A stretch of DNA of 58,987 nucleotides from an uncultured Eubacteriales bacterium (lineage in GTDB: Bacteria; Bacillota; Clostridia; TANB77; CAG-508): NCBI GenBank assembly GCA_905203305.1, contig CAJKVH010000008.1, positions 1 to 58,987 of the forward strand. Reading direction: 5' to 3'. Below the pieces are notes generated by a model. That model had not been told where the DNA came from. It worked only from the letters and a program-made list of their open reading frames with translations, and did not search any database. Below are positions 9,589 through 19,153 of the stretch, in pieces (position 1 is the first letter of the stretch; the number at the start of each line of letters is the position of its first letter). Both the position numbers and the translations under genes were made by a program.

Positions 9589-9617
9589 TTGATGATTTTT
9601 CAATTTTGTAGTATCAT
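9589..9617 (+). promoter_or_regulatory. Probable promoter of tsaE-tsaB-rimI
   Basis: TTGATG at 9589-9594 and TATCAT at 9612-9617 with a 17-nt spacer, 30 nt before the tsaE start. Confidence 0.55.
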
Positions 9618-9647
9618 ATAAAATATATTAAAAAGAGAGGTTTTTAT

Positions 9648-10124
9648 ATGAAAACATTAGATTTAACATCTGCTTCAAGTGAGCAAACTATGCATATTGC
9701 AAAAACACTTGCAAAATATTTATCAAATGGAGATACTGTTGTTTTAACAGGTGAACTTGGTTCTGGTAAAACAAAGTTTACTGAAGGTTTTTTAAGTTAT
9801 TTCGGTTTAGAAGATGAAATATCTAGCCCTACATTTAATATTGTAAATGAATATCAATCAGGTTTTACTAATATTTACCACTTTGATGTGTATAGGTTGT
9901 CTGATACAGAGGAATTTTATGCAATTGGTGGAGAAGAATATTTTGATAAAGGAATTTGTTTAATCGAATGGGGAGAATTAATTGATGATGCCCTTCCATT
10001 CCAATATATACATATTTCTTTTGAAAAATCTAATTCAGAGCCTGAAATAAGAGTATTACACATTAATACTTTAGGAGAAAAATATGATGAAATTATAAAT
10101 AATTTAAAGGAGGAATTAGCTTGA
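9648..10124 (+). CDS. tsaE: tRNA threonylcarbamoyladenosine biosynthesis ATPase TsaE
   Basis: 158 residues. TsaE is the ATPase that supports TsaB-TsaD in making t6A at position 37 of ANN-decoding tRNAs. The Walker A motif is GELGSGKTKF (about residues 36-45), followed by SPTFNIVNEY and YHFDVYRL, and the LIEWGE motif near residue 107. It is the first gene of a tight operon with tsaB and rimI; the end overlaps the tsaB TTG start by four bases. Confidence 0.95.
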   Translation: MKTLDLTSASSEQTMHIAKTLAKYLSNGDTVVLTGELGSGKTKFTEGFLSYFGLEDEISSPTFNIVNEYQSGFTNIYHFDVYRLSDTEEFYAIGGEEYFDKGICLIEWGELIDDALPFQYIHISFEKSNSEPEIRVLHINTLGEKYDEIINNLKEELA

Positions 10125-10825
10125 AAATATTAAGTATAACAACTTCAAGTAAAATCTGTGGTGTTGCAATTTTAGAAGACACATCTATTATAAAAGAAAT
10201 AAATTTAAATAATGGCCTTACTCATTCTCAATCATTAATGCCATTAATTAAACAAATTTTTGATGAAACAAATTTAACTCTTTCTGATATGGATTTACTT
10301 ATATCTGACATAGGTCCTGGATCTTTTACAGGTATTCGTATTGGAATTTCAACTATTAAAGCTTTTGCAGATAGTCTTGGCATAAAATCTATTGGTGTAA
10401 GTGCTTTAGATTCTCTTACATATAATTGCGAAAATATGGGTGTAATTTGTTCTTTAATTGATGCTAAAAAAAATAATGTATATTGTGAAATTTACGAAAA
10501 TATTTTAAATTCAACATTTAGTCATATTATTAGACGTAATGCTTCTTTTGAAAATATTGATAATTTAATTTTGGAACTTAACAAAATCGATCCAAATTAC
10601 AATATTACATTTGTTGGAGATGGTGCTATTTCATATAAAGATACAATTTTAAAATATTTACCATCATCTAATTTTATCTCAAATAATGATTTATCTGCTT
10701 CTAAAGTTAGTTTTGCTGGTTTTTATAATTATACATGTGGTAAATTTAATGATTTATCTCCCCTTTATCTTAGAAAATCTGAAGCCGAAAAAAAGATGGA
10801 GGAAAAACTTAATGAATCAAAGTAA
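10121..10825 (+). CDS. tsaB: t6A biosynthesis protein TsaB
   Basis: 234 residues of the ASKHA fold. TsaB is the non-catalytic partner of TsaD in t6A synthesis. Recognisable elements are SITTSSKICGVAI at the N-terminus, THSQSLMPLI, and the GPGSFTGIRIGI loop near residue 67. The start is TTG, overlapping the tsaE stop as TTGA, with AAGGAGGA upstream. tsaD is not present in this window, so the pathway must be completed elsewhere. Confidence 0.95.
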   Translation: MKILSITTSSKICGVAILEDTSIIKEINLNNGLTHSQSLMPLIKQIFDETNLTLSDMDLLISDIGPGSFTGIRIGISTIKAFADSLGIKSIGVSALDSLTYNCENMGVICSLIDAKKNNVYCEIYENILNSTFSHIIRRNASFENIDNLILELNKIDPNYNITFVGDGAISYKDTILKYLPSSNFISNNDLSASKVSFAGFYNYTCGKFNDLSPLYLRKSEAEKKMEEKLNESK

Positions 10826-11261
10826 TCTTTATATAGATATTATGAGTCTTTTTGATCTTGAAAAAATAAAAGATGTTTTAGAAAATGATTTTGATGACTT
10901 TTGGAATTATAATATTTTTAAAAGTGAACTTAATAATCCAAATTCTACATACTTTGTAGTTAAAGAAAATGATTTAATTGTTGGATTTTCTGGTATATTA
11001 ATTGTACTTGATGAATCAGATATTACAAATATTGTTGTAAAAAAAGATCATAGAGGAAAAGGAATATCTAATCTTCTTTTAGAAAAAATCATTGATTTTT
11101 GTATAGAAAAACAAATAAATAAAATAAATCTTGAAGTTAATTCTGCAAATACTGTTGCTATAAATCTTTATAAAAAATTTGGATTTAAAGAGGTCGGTCT
11201 TAGAAAAAATTATTATAAAGATAATGATGGACTTTTATTTACAAAAAATTTAAAGGACTAG
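10812..11261 (+). CDS. rimI: Ribosomal-protein-alanine N-acetyltransferase RimI-like
   Basis: 149-residue GNAT enzyme. RimI acetylates the N-terminal alanine of ribosomal protein S18 using acetyl-CoA; in Firmicutes rimI commonly follows tsaB as here. The acetyl-CoA loop is RGKGIS (about residue 82-87), with downstream E.N..N..A..LY.KFGF..VG. The ATG at 10812 is used because GGAGG lies 8 nt upstream within the end of tsaB; the genes overlap by 14 nt. Confidence 0.9.
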   Translation: MNQSNLYIDIMSLFDLEKIKDVLENDFDDFWNYNIFKSELNNPNSTYFVVKENDLIVGFSGILIVLDESDITNIVVKKDHRGKGISNLLLEKIIDFCIEKQINKINLEVNSANTVAINLYKKFGFKEVGLRKNYYKDNDGLLFTKNLKD

Positions 11262-11280
11262 TATTCTCTAGTCCTATTTC
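11254..11280. terminator. Terminator overlapping the rimI stop codon
   Basis: 8-bp stem AGGACTAG/CTAGTCCT; the stop codon TAG lies in the left arm, and T-rich sequence follows. It separates the convergent rimI and SDR genes. Confidence 0.7.
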
Positions 11281-12038
11281 TAATTTTTTTTCTTCTCTTG
11301 CATGTGATAGCATATTTTAGCAACAATAAAATTTGGTGTAATTTTAGATAAAAACTTTACACATTTTATTGTAAAACCTGGAACTATATTAAATTTTCCT
11401 TTTAACATTTCTTTAACAGCATATTTCGCTACATATTCGCTTGTTTTTGAACTTAAATTAAATTTAACTCCTGCAACATTATTAAAATTAGTATTTACAG
11501 GTCCTGGTTGTAATACACTTATTTTTACTTTTGATTTATTCTTTTTTAGTTCTTCTCTTATTCCTTCTGAAAGTCTTAAAACATAAGCTTTTGAAGAATA
11601 GTATGCACACATTAGTGGTCCTGGCATACTTCCTGCAATTGATGATACATTTAGTATTCTTCCAGAATCTTTTTTAGTCATTTCTTTTAAATATAATTTT
11701 GTTAATATATGAACAGCAATTATATTTGTTTTTATTAAATTTAATTCTTTTTGTAAATCTGTTTTTGTAAATTCCCCAAATACTCCAAAACCTGCATTAT
11801 TTATTAATATGTCAATATCTTTATTTTCTTCATATAAATTTATACAAGCTTCTTCATTTGATAAATCTCTTACTTCTACTTTTACATTTATTTTATAATT
11901 TTTTTCTAATTCTTCTTTTAATTCGTTAAGTCTTTTTTCATCTCTTGAGGCTATTATTAAATCATCTTTTTTCTTTGCAAATTCTCTTGCCATATCTCTT
12001 CCAATTCCTGATGATGCTCCTGTTATTAAAACTTTCAT
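11280..12038 (-). CDS. Short-chain dehydrogenase/reductase (SDR)
   Basis: 252 residues. Classical SDR layout: cofactor loop TGASSGIG at residues 6-13, NNAG near residue 83, catalytic Ser in NVSSIAG and YYSSK (Tyr/Lys) near 150. It is an NAD(P)(H)-dependent oxidoreductase of unknown substrate. The C-terminal portion (PGFTIKCVKF) resembles the DltE/YqjQ-like subgroup. The ATG at 12038 is preferred because AGGAGG lies 9 nt upstream. It starts 13 nt after the transketolase subunit, where the C-terminal transketolase half would usually be. Confidence 0.85.
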   Translation of the reverse strand: MKVLITGASSGIGRDMAREFAKKKDDLIIASRDEKRLNELKEELEKNYKINVKVEVRDLSNEEACINLYEENKDIDILINNAGFGVFGEFTKTDLQKELNLIKTNIIAVHILTKLYLKEMTKKDSGRILNVSSIAGSMPGPLMCAYYSSKAYVLRLSEGIREELKKNKSKVKISVLQPGPVNTNFNNVAGVKFNLSSKTSEYVAKYAVKEMLKGKFNIVPGFTIKCVKFLSKITPNFIVAKICYHMQEKKKN

Positions 12039-12051
12039 TTTTTTTGCCTCC

Positions 12052-12865
12052 TTACTTTCTAAGTTCTTCCATTGCTTTATCATATTGTTCTTTGTTAGGT
12101 GCTTTTCCGTGCCATCCAACTTGGTTTTCCATAAAAGAAATTCCTTTACCTTTTATAGTTTTTGCAATTATACAGGTTGGTTTATTTTTAGTTTTTCTTG
12201 CTTTTTTAAATGCTTTTTTTATTTCTTCAATATTATGTCCATCTATTGAAATTACATTAAATCCAAAACTTTCAAATTTCTTATCTATTGGATATGAGCT
12301 CATTACTTCTTCAATTGTTCCATCTATTTGAAGATTGTTATTATCTACAATTACGCACAAATTGTCTAATTTATATTTACTTGCTGCCATAGAAGCTTCC
12401 CAAACTTGACCTTCTTCTATTTCTCCATCTCCAAGTATGCAATAAACTCTATAATCTTTTCCATCCATTTTTCCGCTTATTGCCATTCCATTTGCTACAG
12501 ATAATCCCTGACCTAAAGATCCCGAACTCATATCTACACCGGGTACGTCATTCATATTGGGATGTCCTTGTAAATTGCTTCCGAATATTTCTAAATCCTT
12601 TTAATTCTTCTCTTGAAAAATATCCTCTTTCTGCTAAAGCTCCATATAAAGCTGGCGAACAATGTCCTTTTGATAAAACTAATCTATCTCTATCTTCCCA
12701 TTTTGGATTTTTTTCATCTATATTCATTTCATCAAAATACAAAACTGCCATAACATCTGCAATTGATAATGATCCTCCCGGGTGACCAGATGATGCATTA
12801 TATACTTCTTCTATTATATCTTTTCTTATTTCTTTTGCTTTTAATTCAATCTCTTTATTTTCCAT
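12052..12865 (-). CDS. Transketolase N-terminal subunit, read through a +1 shift at CGG
   Basis: Thiamine-diphosphate-binding half of a split transketolase (about 270 aa). Part one has SSGHPGGSLS and SKGHCSPALYG; part two has GVDMSSGSLGQGLS, GDGEIEEGQVWEA and the thiamine-diphosphate-binding VDNNN. The frames join at the codon after ATT: CGG (12583-12581). Skipping the C gives GGA AGC AAT TTA CAA, i.e. G-S-N-L-Q-GHPNMNDVPG, exactly the family consensus; without the shift the frame stops at TGA. The usual C-terminal subunit gene does not follow. Function in the pentose phosphate pathway is likely if the shift occurs and the partner exists elsewhere. Confidence 0.85.
12580..12583 (-). other. 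CGGA recoding site in transketolase N subunit
   Basis: In-frame CGG following ATT. GGA read after skipping C restores the GHPNMNDVPG region. Confidence 0.8.
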
Positions 12866-13001
12866 TTTTTCTTCATTCCTCTCCTTTAGTATGCCCTCAT
12901 TCTACTATACTTAATAAAAAATATCAATAATTTTATTGTTGTTTAATATATTTTATAATATAATAAAAGAAATTTATTATACTAATTTTAGGAGGATTCT
13001 T

Positions 13002-14396
13002 ATGTTTGATGAATATATTGATAATTTAAAAAATGATATTGTAAAAGAAACATGTAATTTAATAAATATTCCTAGTGTATCTATAGAAACTGATGATCCA
13101 AATATGCCTTTTGGAAAAGATGCAAATGATGCATTACTTTATGCACTAAACTTAGGTGAGCAATTGGGCTTTAGAACTAAAAATATAGATGGGTATTGTG
13201 GTTATATTGAATTTGGTGAAGGCCCTAACCTTTTAGGAATAATTGGTCATTTAGATGTTGTTCCTAGTTCAGATGGATGGGATACAGATCCATTTAATGC
13301 AACTATAAAAAATGGTAAAATATTTGGTCGTGGTGCAATAGATGACAAAGGACCAGTAATAGCTTCTCTTTATGCTATGAAAACTATAAAAGATAATTTA
13401 AAAATTAACTCTAGAGTTCGTCTTATCTTAGGAATAAATGAAGAAAAGTCTTGGAAATGTATTAAACATTATAAAGAAACTCAAGAACTACCAACGATTG
13501 GATTTAGCCCTGATGCTGATTTTCCTTGTATATATGCTGAAAAAGGAATTTCAACAATTTATTTGAAAGATGATTATTTAAAATATGAAAATCTACCATT
13601 AAAAATTACAAATATTGATTGTAATAACAACGCAATAAATGTAGTTCCTAAAAAATGCAATATAACTCTTGAAATTGATACATCTAAAATCTCATTAAAA
13701 GATGTTACTAATTTTATTGATACTTTATTAGATGATTTTGATATTACTTATTCTGTTTTAGAAAATTCTATTTGCTTACATTCTTCTGGAGTTCAAGCAC
13801 ATGCTGCCCATCCAGATTTAGGAAAAAATGCAATTAGCCCTATAATTATTTTACTTAATAAAATATTCAAACATTTTGGTTTTACAATTAATTTATTTGA
13901 TTTTTTCGAAAAATATATAAACTTAGAGTTCAATGGAAAATCTTTAGGTATTGATTTTGAAGATGAATCAGGTAAACTCACTTTAAATGTTGGAAATTTT
14001 AAGTTTTATGAAAATTATTTACAAATAGGTCTAAACCTAAGAATACCAGTAAATACAGAAATTGAAACTGTTACAAATTTAATTCATTTAAAATGTACTG
14101 ATTTTAATTTAGAAACATATATTGCAGGAGTTCAAAATCCTTTATATGTGCCAAAAGATAATCATTTAGTAAAAACACTTTGTGATATATATAATAAAAT
14201 GACAGATTCTAATTTAGAACCAATTGCAATAGGTGGTGGAACTTATGCAAGAGCCTTTAAAAATTGCGTTTCTTTTGGAGCTAATTTTCCCGGAGATACT
14301 GACATGTGCCACCAAGCTAATGAATTTGTTGATATTGATAAATTAATTTTATCTTGTAAAATTTATACAGAAGCTATATATGAACTTACAAAATAA
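13002..14396 (+). CDS. pepV: M20 family dipeptidase, PepV-like
   Basis: 464 residues. Zinc-dependent dipeptidase that releases N-terminal amino acids from dipeptides in the cytosol. The metal-site motifs are GHLDVVP (about residue 86), RGAIDDKGP (111-119), the E-E pair in LGINEEKSWKC (Glu near 147), DADFPCI, and C-terminal GGGTYARAF..CV.FG with a metal-binding His in MCHQANE. The ATG at 13002 has AGGAGG 7 nt upstream; no reasonable site precedes the in-frame ATG at 12936. Confidence 0.9.
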   Translation: MFDEYIDNLKNDIVKETCNLINIPSVSIETDDPNMPFGKDANDALLYALNLGEQLGFRTKNIDGYCGYIEFGEGPNLLGIIGHLDVVPSSDGWDTDPFNATIKNGKIFGRGAIDDKGPVIASLYAMKTIKDNLKINSRVRLILGINEEKSWKCIKHYKETQELPTIGFSPDADFPCIYAEKGISTIYLKDDYLKYENLPLKITNIDCNNNAINVVPKKCNITLEIDTSKISLKDVTNFIDTLLDDFDITYSVLENSICLHSSGVQAHAAHPDLGKNAISPIIILLNKIFKHFGFTINLFDFFEKYINLEFNGKSLGIDFEDESGKLTLNVGNFKFYENYLQIGLNLRIPVNTEIETVTNLIHLKCTDFNLETYIAGVQNPLYVPKDNHLVKTLCDIYNKMTDSNLEPIAIGGGTYARAFKNCVSFGANFPGDTDMCHQANEFVDIDKLILSCKIYTEAIYELTK

Positions 14397-14430
14397 ATAA
14401 GTTGAAGCTAAATGCTTCAACTTATTTTAT
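14397..14430. terminator. Bidirectional terminator pepV/PBP
   Basis: 12-bp stem ATAAGTTGAAGC/GCTTCAACTTAT with a 5-nt loop and T-rich flank; overlaps the end of the convergent PBP gene. Confidence 0.8.
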
Positions 14431-16410
14431 AAACAATTTTTTTATTTTTGGTATTAAATAATGGCTTCCTCCATTTGTGTTTGCTTTTTCTACCATTCCT
14501 ACAACTAAATATGGATTATCCTCATTTACAGTAAAACAATCAAACCAACCTATTGTATCTGCTGTTTCATCTTTTGATGCTTTTAGTTCTGCTGTTCCTG
14601 TTTTTCCTGCTATTGAAACTCCATTTACTTTCATATCTTTTGCTGTTCCTTCTGGATTTTCAACTACTTGGATTAAATCATTTTTTATTTCTTCTGCAGC
14701 TTCTTTTGAAAAAGCATTTTCTATCAAGTAGCTTGTGTCTTTATTATATTTAAGATATGGTTTTACCATATTTCCTTCATTATAAAATCCCGAATAAATT
14801 GATGCCATGTGAATTGGATTTACTAAAATTTGTCCTTGTCCATATCCTGTATCTGCAAGCATAGTTTCTTTATCTAGTTTTTGATTATTTGAATATTGTG
14901 ATTTAGATAAATTTAGTTCAAAATCTATGTTTTCATTAAATTTTATTTTATTTAAATTTTCCTCCATATTTTTGTTTCCAATTTTTAATGCTGCCTGTGC
15001 AAAATATATATTATCTGAATGTATTAATGCATTTTTTAAATTTTTTGCACCACTATATGCAGTTAGAGTTGTTATATTGTATGTTCCCCATGATGCATCT
15101 TTTTGCCAGCTTAAACCTGAATAATTAAATGTGTCATCTTTTGACAATGTATTTGTTGTCAATCCTATTGCACCTGTTATTGGTTTAAATGTAGATCCTG
15201 GACAATAACTTTGTAAATATCTTGCAAGCATTGGTGTTTTTTCATTATTTGAAAGTTCGTTCCATTCGTCATTTGAAACACCTAAAACCATTTTGTTAAC
15301 ATCATATGATGGTGTACTTACTAATGCTAATATTTCACCTGTTTTTGGATTCATTACCACAAATAATCCTTCATCGTCTTTTAATTCATTGTATAAATTA
15401 TTTTGTATAGTAGAATCTATTGTTAATTTTATATCTTCCCCATCTTCTTTTTCTTGTTTTATTAGTGTTTCTTTTCTATTTCCATCTTTATCTTCAATAT
15501 AGATTTCTACTCCACTTTTTCCTTTTAGTCTATTTTCAAATTGTTTTTCTAATCCTGTTTTTCCAATTAATGATGTTGATGTATAACCTGTATTTTTTTC
15601 TAATTCTTCTTTTGTTATAGTTTGTACATATCCTGTAAGCTGTGCTGCAGCTTCTCCTAATGAATAGTATCTTACATTAGTAGATGATATTTTAACACCT
15701 TTTATTTCTAACAATTTATTTTTTATTTCTTCATCTTCAGATGAAATTGTTTTTAATGGCACAAAACTATCATCAGTTACCCATCCTGCTTGTAACTTTT
15801 TGTTTATACTTTCTTCTGTCATTCCTAATATTTCTGCTATTTTTTTAATATCTTCATCTTTATTTTCACTTAGTTTTCCTTTTACGATTCCAATTGAAGA
15901 TGCTTTGCCGGTTGATGCTATCTCTTTTCCATTTCTATCTAATATTTTTCCTCTTTCTGGCTTTGATGTAGATACTCTTACTTTATCAGTAGCTTCTAGG
16001 TTTGGAAAAATAAGACTTGAGCTCCAAGCTATTTTATATTTTTTTAAACCCACTTTGTTTTCAAAAGCTATTTCTCCACCAGCCGCTTCCATTTTGGTTC
16101 TATATGTAATAATAATTTTTGCTCCTGATATTTTTATTTGCTTTATTTCTATTTGCATATTTGACATATCAATTCCTTGATATATTTTTTTGTTTCTAGA
16201 TACAAAATCATCTTTAGTTATTTTTTGCTTACTTTGTTCATCTAAGTAACCATACATTTCTTCATATTTTTCATCATTTATTTTAGAAACATATTCTTTT
16301 AAAGTTTCTTCTGCTTTATCCTTAGAAATTTTTAAATAAAAATAAATTCCAATTGCTGCTATTACTACAATGATTAATAATATTATTAAAACTTTTTTTG
16401 TTTTTGACAT
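14422..16410 (-). CDS. Class B penicillin-binding protein with MecA_N domain
   Basis: 662 residues. Peptidoglycan DD-transpeptidase anchored by one N-terminal membrane segment (residues 6-26). Order: MecA_N/NTF2-like domain (about 30-140), PBP dimerisation domain (RGKILDRNG near 153), transpeptidase domain. Catalytic motifs: SxxK in PGSTFKP, SxN as HSDNIYF, and KTG in AGKTGTAELK. The MecA_N domain is shared with low-affinity PBPs such as PBP2a/PBP5 but also with housekeeping Clostridial PbpA-type proteins; resistance should not be assumed. It is monocistronic by context. Confidence 0.92.
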   Translation of the reverse strand: MSKTKKVLIILLIIVVIAAIGIYFYLKISKDKAEETLKEYVSKINDEKYEEMYGYLDEQSKQKITKDDFVSRNKKIYQGIDMSNMQIEIKQIKISGAKIIITYRTKMEAAGGEIAFENKVGLKKYKIAWSSSLIFPNLEATDKVRVSTSKPERGKILDRNGKEIASTGKASSIGIVKGKLSENKDEDIKKIAEILGMTEESINKKLQAGWVTDDSFVPLKTISSEDEEIKNKLLEIKGVKISSTNVRYYSLGEAAAQLTGYVQTITKEELEKNTGYTSTSLIGKTGLEKQFENRLKGKSGVEIYIEDKDGNRKETLIKQEKEDGEDIKLTIDSTIQNNLYNELKDDEGLFVVMNPKTGEILALVSTPSYDVNKMVLGVSNDEWNELSNNEKTPMLARYLQSYCPGSTFKPITGAIGLTTNTLSKDDTFNYSGLSWQKDASWGTYNITTLTAYSGAKNLKNALIHSDNIYFAQAALKIGNKNMEENLNKIKFNENIDFELNLSKSQYSNNQKLDKETMLADTGYGQGQILVNPIHMASIYSGFYNEGNMVKPYLKYNKDTSYLIENAFSKEAAEEIKNDLIQVVENPEGTAKDMKVNGVSIAGKTGTAELKASKDETADTIGWFDCFTVNEDNPYLVVGMVEKANTNGGSHYLIPKIKKLFIK

Positions 16411-16502
16411 TTTTCTTCCCTCCTATTTGTTATTTTTATATCACATTTTTATTTTTTTATCAATATTTATATTTTTACATATAATAAAATTGGAGGTTTA
16501 TT

Positions 16503-17641
16503 ATGAAAGTTTTAAGATTAGGCTCTACTGGTCCTATGGTAGAGTTTTTACAAAATATTTTAAAAAGATTAAATTTTTATTCTGGAAAAATTGACGGTGT
16601 TTTTGGAAATTCTACTAAAAATTCTGTCATTACTTTTCAGCATTCTTATAACTTAAATGATGATGGTATAGTAGGCCCTCTTACATGGAATGCTCTAAAG
16701 CCATATATAAATGGTAGCTTAGGTTTTATTGTTCCTACAAATATTAGTTACAGTTCTTCTATTTTGGAATTAAATATTAATTCTTTAAAATCTATTTATC
16801 CATTTTTAGAGGTTTTATATCCTGGTAAAAGTGTTTTAGGTAAAAATATTCCTGTTATAAAAATTGGAAATGGAAAAAAACAAGTTTTTTATTCTGCTTC
16901 TATTCACCGGCAATGAATGGATAACTTCTACTTTACTTATGAAGTTTTTGGAGGATTTTTGTTTTTGCTATGTAAACAATTTAAATATTTTTAATATAAA
17001 TGCTCGAAATCTATTTAACAGTGTTAGTATTTATATTATGCCTATGGTAAATCCAGATGGGGTAGATTTAGTTACAGGCGAGATTTCTCCTAATTCATCA
17101 ATTTATACTAATACTAAACTTATTGCTGATCAATATCCAACAATTCCATTCCCTTCCGGATGGAAAGCAAATATAAGAGGTGTGGATTTAAATTTACAAT
17201 TTCCAGCACTATGGAACGAAGCTCGCAAAATAAAATTTGAACAAGGCTTTACTTCTCCTGCACCAAAAGATTTTGTTGGTTTTGGTCCATTAACAGAACC
17301 AGAAGCTTTAGCAATTTATAATTTTACTTTAGAGCATAACTTTAATCTAATCCTTAGTTACCATACTCAAGGGGAAGTGATTTTTTGGCAATTTCAAAAT
17401 TATAGACCCAAAAACAGTCTATTAATTGGTTTAAATTTTGCTAGTATTAGCGGTTATTCTTTAGAAGATACTCCTTATAATTCAAGTTTTGCTGGTTTTA
17501 AAGATTGGTTTATTCAAAATTACAATAAACCTGGATTTACAATTGAAGCTGGACTTCGGTCAAAATCCGCTTCCTATATCATCTTTTGATAAAATCTATA
17601 GAGATAATTTAGGTATTTTATCAATTGCTGGCTTATTTTAA
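16503..17641 (+). CDS. Peptidoglycan-binding M14 peptidase, read through two +1 shifts at CGG
   Basis: About 379 aa if both shifts occur: an N-terminal peptidoglycan-binding repeat (LRLGSTGPMVEFLQ...GVFGNST, residues 3-65) and an M14 carboxypeptidase-like domain of the gamma-D-glutamyl-diamino-acid endopeptidase type. The zinc motif HGNEW spans the first shift (CAC C GGC AAT GAA), and the catalytic-glutamate segment EAGLGQNPLP spans the second (CTT C GGT CAA). The third zinc ligand is in SYHTQG. Each frame alone would be an inactive fragment lacking catalytic residues. GGAGG precedes the ATG. Likely role: trimming stem peptides in the cell wall. Confidence 0.85.
16908..16911 (+). other. CGGC recoding site in the M14 zinc motif
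   Basis: In-frame CGG after CAC; reading GGC restores H-G-N-E of the zinc-binding motif. Unshifted reading ends at TGA two codons later. Confidence 0.8.
17557..17560 (+). other. CGGT recoding site near the M14 catalytic Glu
   Basis: In-frame CGG after CTT; reading GGT restores EAGLGQNPLP and a C-terminus of about 31 residues. Confidence 0.8.
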
Positions 17642-17662
17642 TTTGCGTTATATTAAAATCCC

Positions 17663-17721
17663 ACCATTTAGTATTACTTTAACATTGTTTTTTCTATGTT
17701 AAAATAATACTAAATGATGGT
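17663..17721. repeat. Long imperfect palindrome between convergent genes
   Basis: Arms of about 23-26 nt (ACCATTTAGTATTA... and its complement) around a T-rich loop. It may serve as a bidirectional terminator or be a small miniature-element relic. Confidence 0.6.
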
Positions 17722-17743
17722 ACTTATTAATTATATGATCTTT

Positions 17744-18310
17744 TTATATATTTTTATTTCTTATATAATCACCTGTAAATTCATCTTCTAATATATCCAT
17801 ACATATAGTATCATAATATTTTCCATTTATAAATTTACATTTTCTTCTTCTTCCATATTCTTTAAATCCACATTTTCCATAACATCTTAGTGCTCTTTGA
17901 TTAAATTCCATTAAATCTAATTTTATACTATGTAGATTCATATATTTAAATCCATATTCTAATATTAATTTTATTGCTTCTGTTCCATATCCATCATTTC
18001 TAAAATTTTCTTCTCCTATAAAAATACCTAATGTAGCAGATCTATTTAGCCAATCTATTTTTTCTAAAGATACTGTTCCTATCATTTTATTTTCTCCTAT
18101 TGTTACTATAACAAAGGTTGCCTCAGGAGAATTATTTTGACTTAAATATTCTTTTTCTCCATCTAATGAAATAAGAGCTCCACTTCTACCTAAATAATCT
18201 GTTGTTTTAAAGTCGTTTAGCCATTGTGTGAAAATTTCCGTATCTTCGCTATTTCTAGGAGATAGATATATTCTATCTCCTAATAATTTTTTAAAATATT
18301 TCATATTCAA
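17744..18310 (-). CDS. GNAT N-acetyltransferase, RimJ/RimL-like
   Basis: About 186-188 residues, Acetyltransf_3 type. Core features: GDRIYLSP at the start, a central FVIVTIGENKMIGTVSL strand pair, acetyl-CoA region FRNDGYGTEAI, and C-terminal LDLMEFNQRALRCYGKCGFKEYGRRR. The acceptor is unknown (protein N-terminus, antibiotic or sugar amine are all possible). The start may be TTG at 18310 (AAAGGA 5 nt upstream) or ATG at 18304. It is 10 nt from the next gene upstream, so the pair is probably cotranscribed. Confidence 0.85.
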   Translation of the reverse strand: MNMKYFKKLLGDRIYLSPRNSEDTEIFTQWLNDFKTTDYLGRSGALISLDGEKEYLSQNNSPEATFVIVTIGENKMIGTVSLEKIDWLNRSATLGIFIGEENFRNDGYGTEAIKLILEYGFKYMNLHSIKLDLMEFNQRALRCYGKCGFKEYGRRRKCKFINGKYYDTICMDILEDEFTGDYIRNKNI

Positions 18311-18320
18311 TCACATCCTT

Positions 18321-19037
18321 TTAACTTTCTATTTCCATACCTTCATCCGAAAAATATTCATATTTTCCATTTGTATATTTTAATACACTTCCTTCTACCG
18401 CTTTATCTAAAATTTCTTTTGGTATATCTACTTCTTCAAACTCTGTATTTTTATCTTCTGTAATATCTTTTAAAAATCTATTATTTCCAATCTCTTCTTT
18501 AACAACATATAAATGACCTTCTTTTTTGTAATTGCTTAAATTATTATTTTGTTTTTCTATTATTTCATTTGCCATTTCTAATATTTTATCTTTTAATTCT
18601 TTGGTAGCTATTTTGTCTATTATGGCTTCATCATTTTCAATTTTAAAAACATCATTTATGCTTAGTTTTTCTTTAAGCTTACTTTTTTCTAGCCCAATCT
18701 CTTCTATTTTATTATTTTCCACTTTCCAAATGCTTAAAATGTCATTATTGTAATCTTTTTTATTATTTTTCCAAACTATTTTTTTATTGTCATTTACCAA
18801 ATACATTGTTTCATCTTTAAAGTTCTCTTTTGCATAATCTAATATAACATCATCCATTTTCCATCTTATAGAATTTTCATTCGCTGTAGTTATATTGTTT
18901 TTTGACAATATTTCTTCTAAAATTGGCTTTTCTTCATTCTTATTTTCTAAATAAGAAGTTAAATCATTTATAAAATCTTGCACGAAATCATTCTCCTTTA
19001 TTCCTTTTAAAATATCATTTACTAAATCTAAATTCAA
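18321..19037 (-). CDS. Hypothetical protein with DUF3006-like C-terminus
   Basis: 238 residues, highly charged, no signal peptide or membrane segment. The C-terminal 65 residues (LYVVKEEIGNNRF..., PKEILDKAVEGSVLKYTNGKYEY) resemble the DUF3006 pattern of an evolved short beta domain ending in an EG.VL...NGKY element, often found next to secreted nucleases or hydrolases, as it is here. The rest is not recognised. Start is TTG at 19037 with AAAGGAGTG 8 nt upstream. Confidence 0.55.
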   Translation of the reverse strand: MNLDLVNDILKGIKENDFVQDFINDLTSYLENKNEEKPILEEILSKNNITTANENSIRWKMDDVILDYAKENFKDETMYLVNDNKKIVWKNNKKDYNNDILSIWKVENNKIEEIGLEKSKLKEKLSINDVFKIENDEAIIDKIATKELKDKILEMANEIIEKQNNNLSNYKKEGHLYVVKEEIGNNRFLKDITEDKNTEFEEVDIPKEILDKAVEGSVLKYTNGKYEYFSDEGMEIES

Positions 19038-19153
19038 TAAATCACTCCTTTATTTTAATTTTAAGTGTTGAAAATCTACTATAGATAAATAGTAGCAAGA
19101 ATTAAACTATGAGTGATTATATATTATTTTCTTTATTTTTTCAATAGTTTTTA

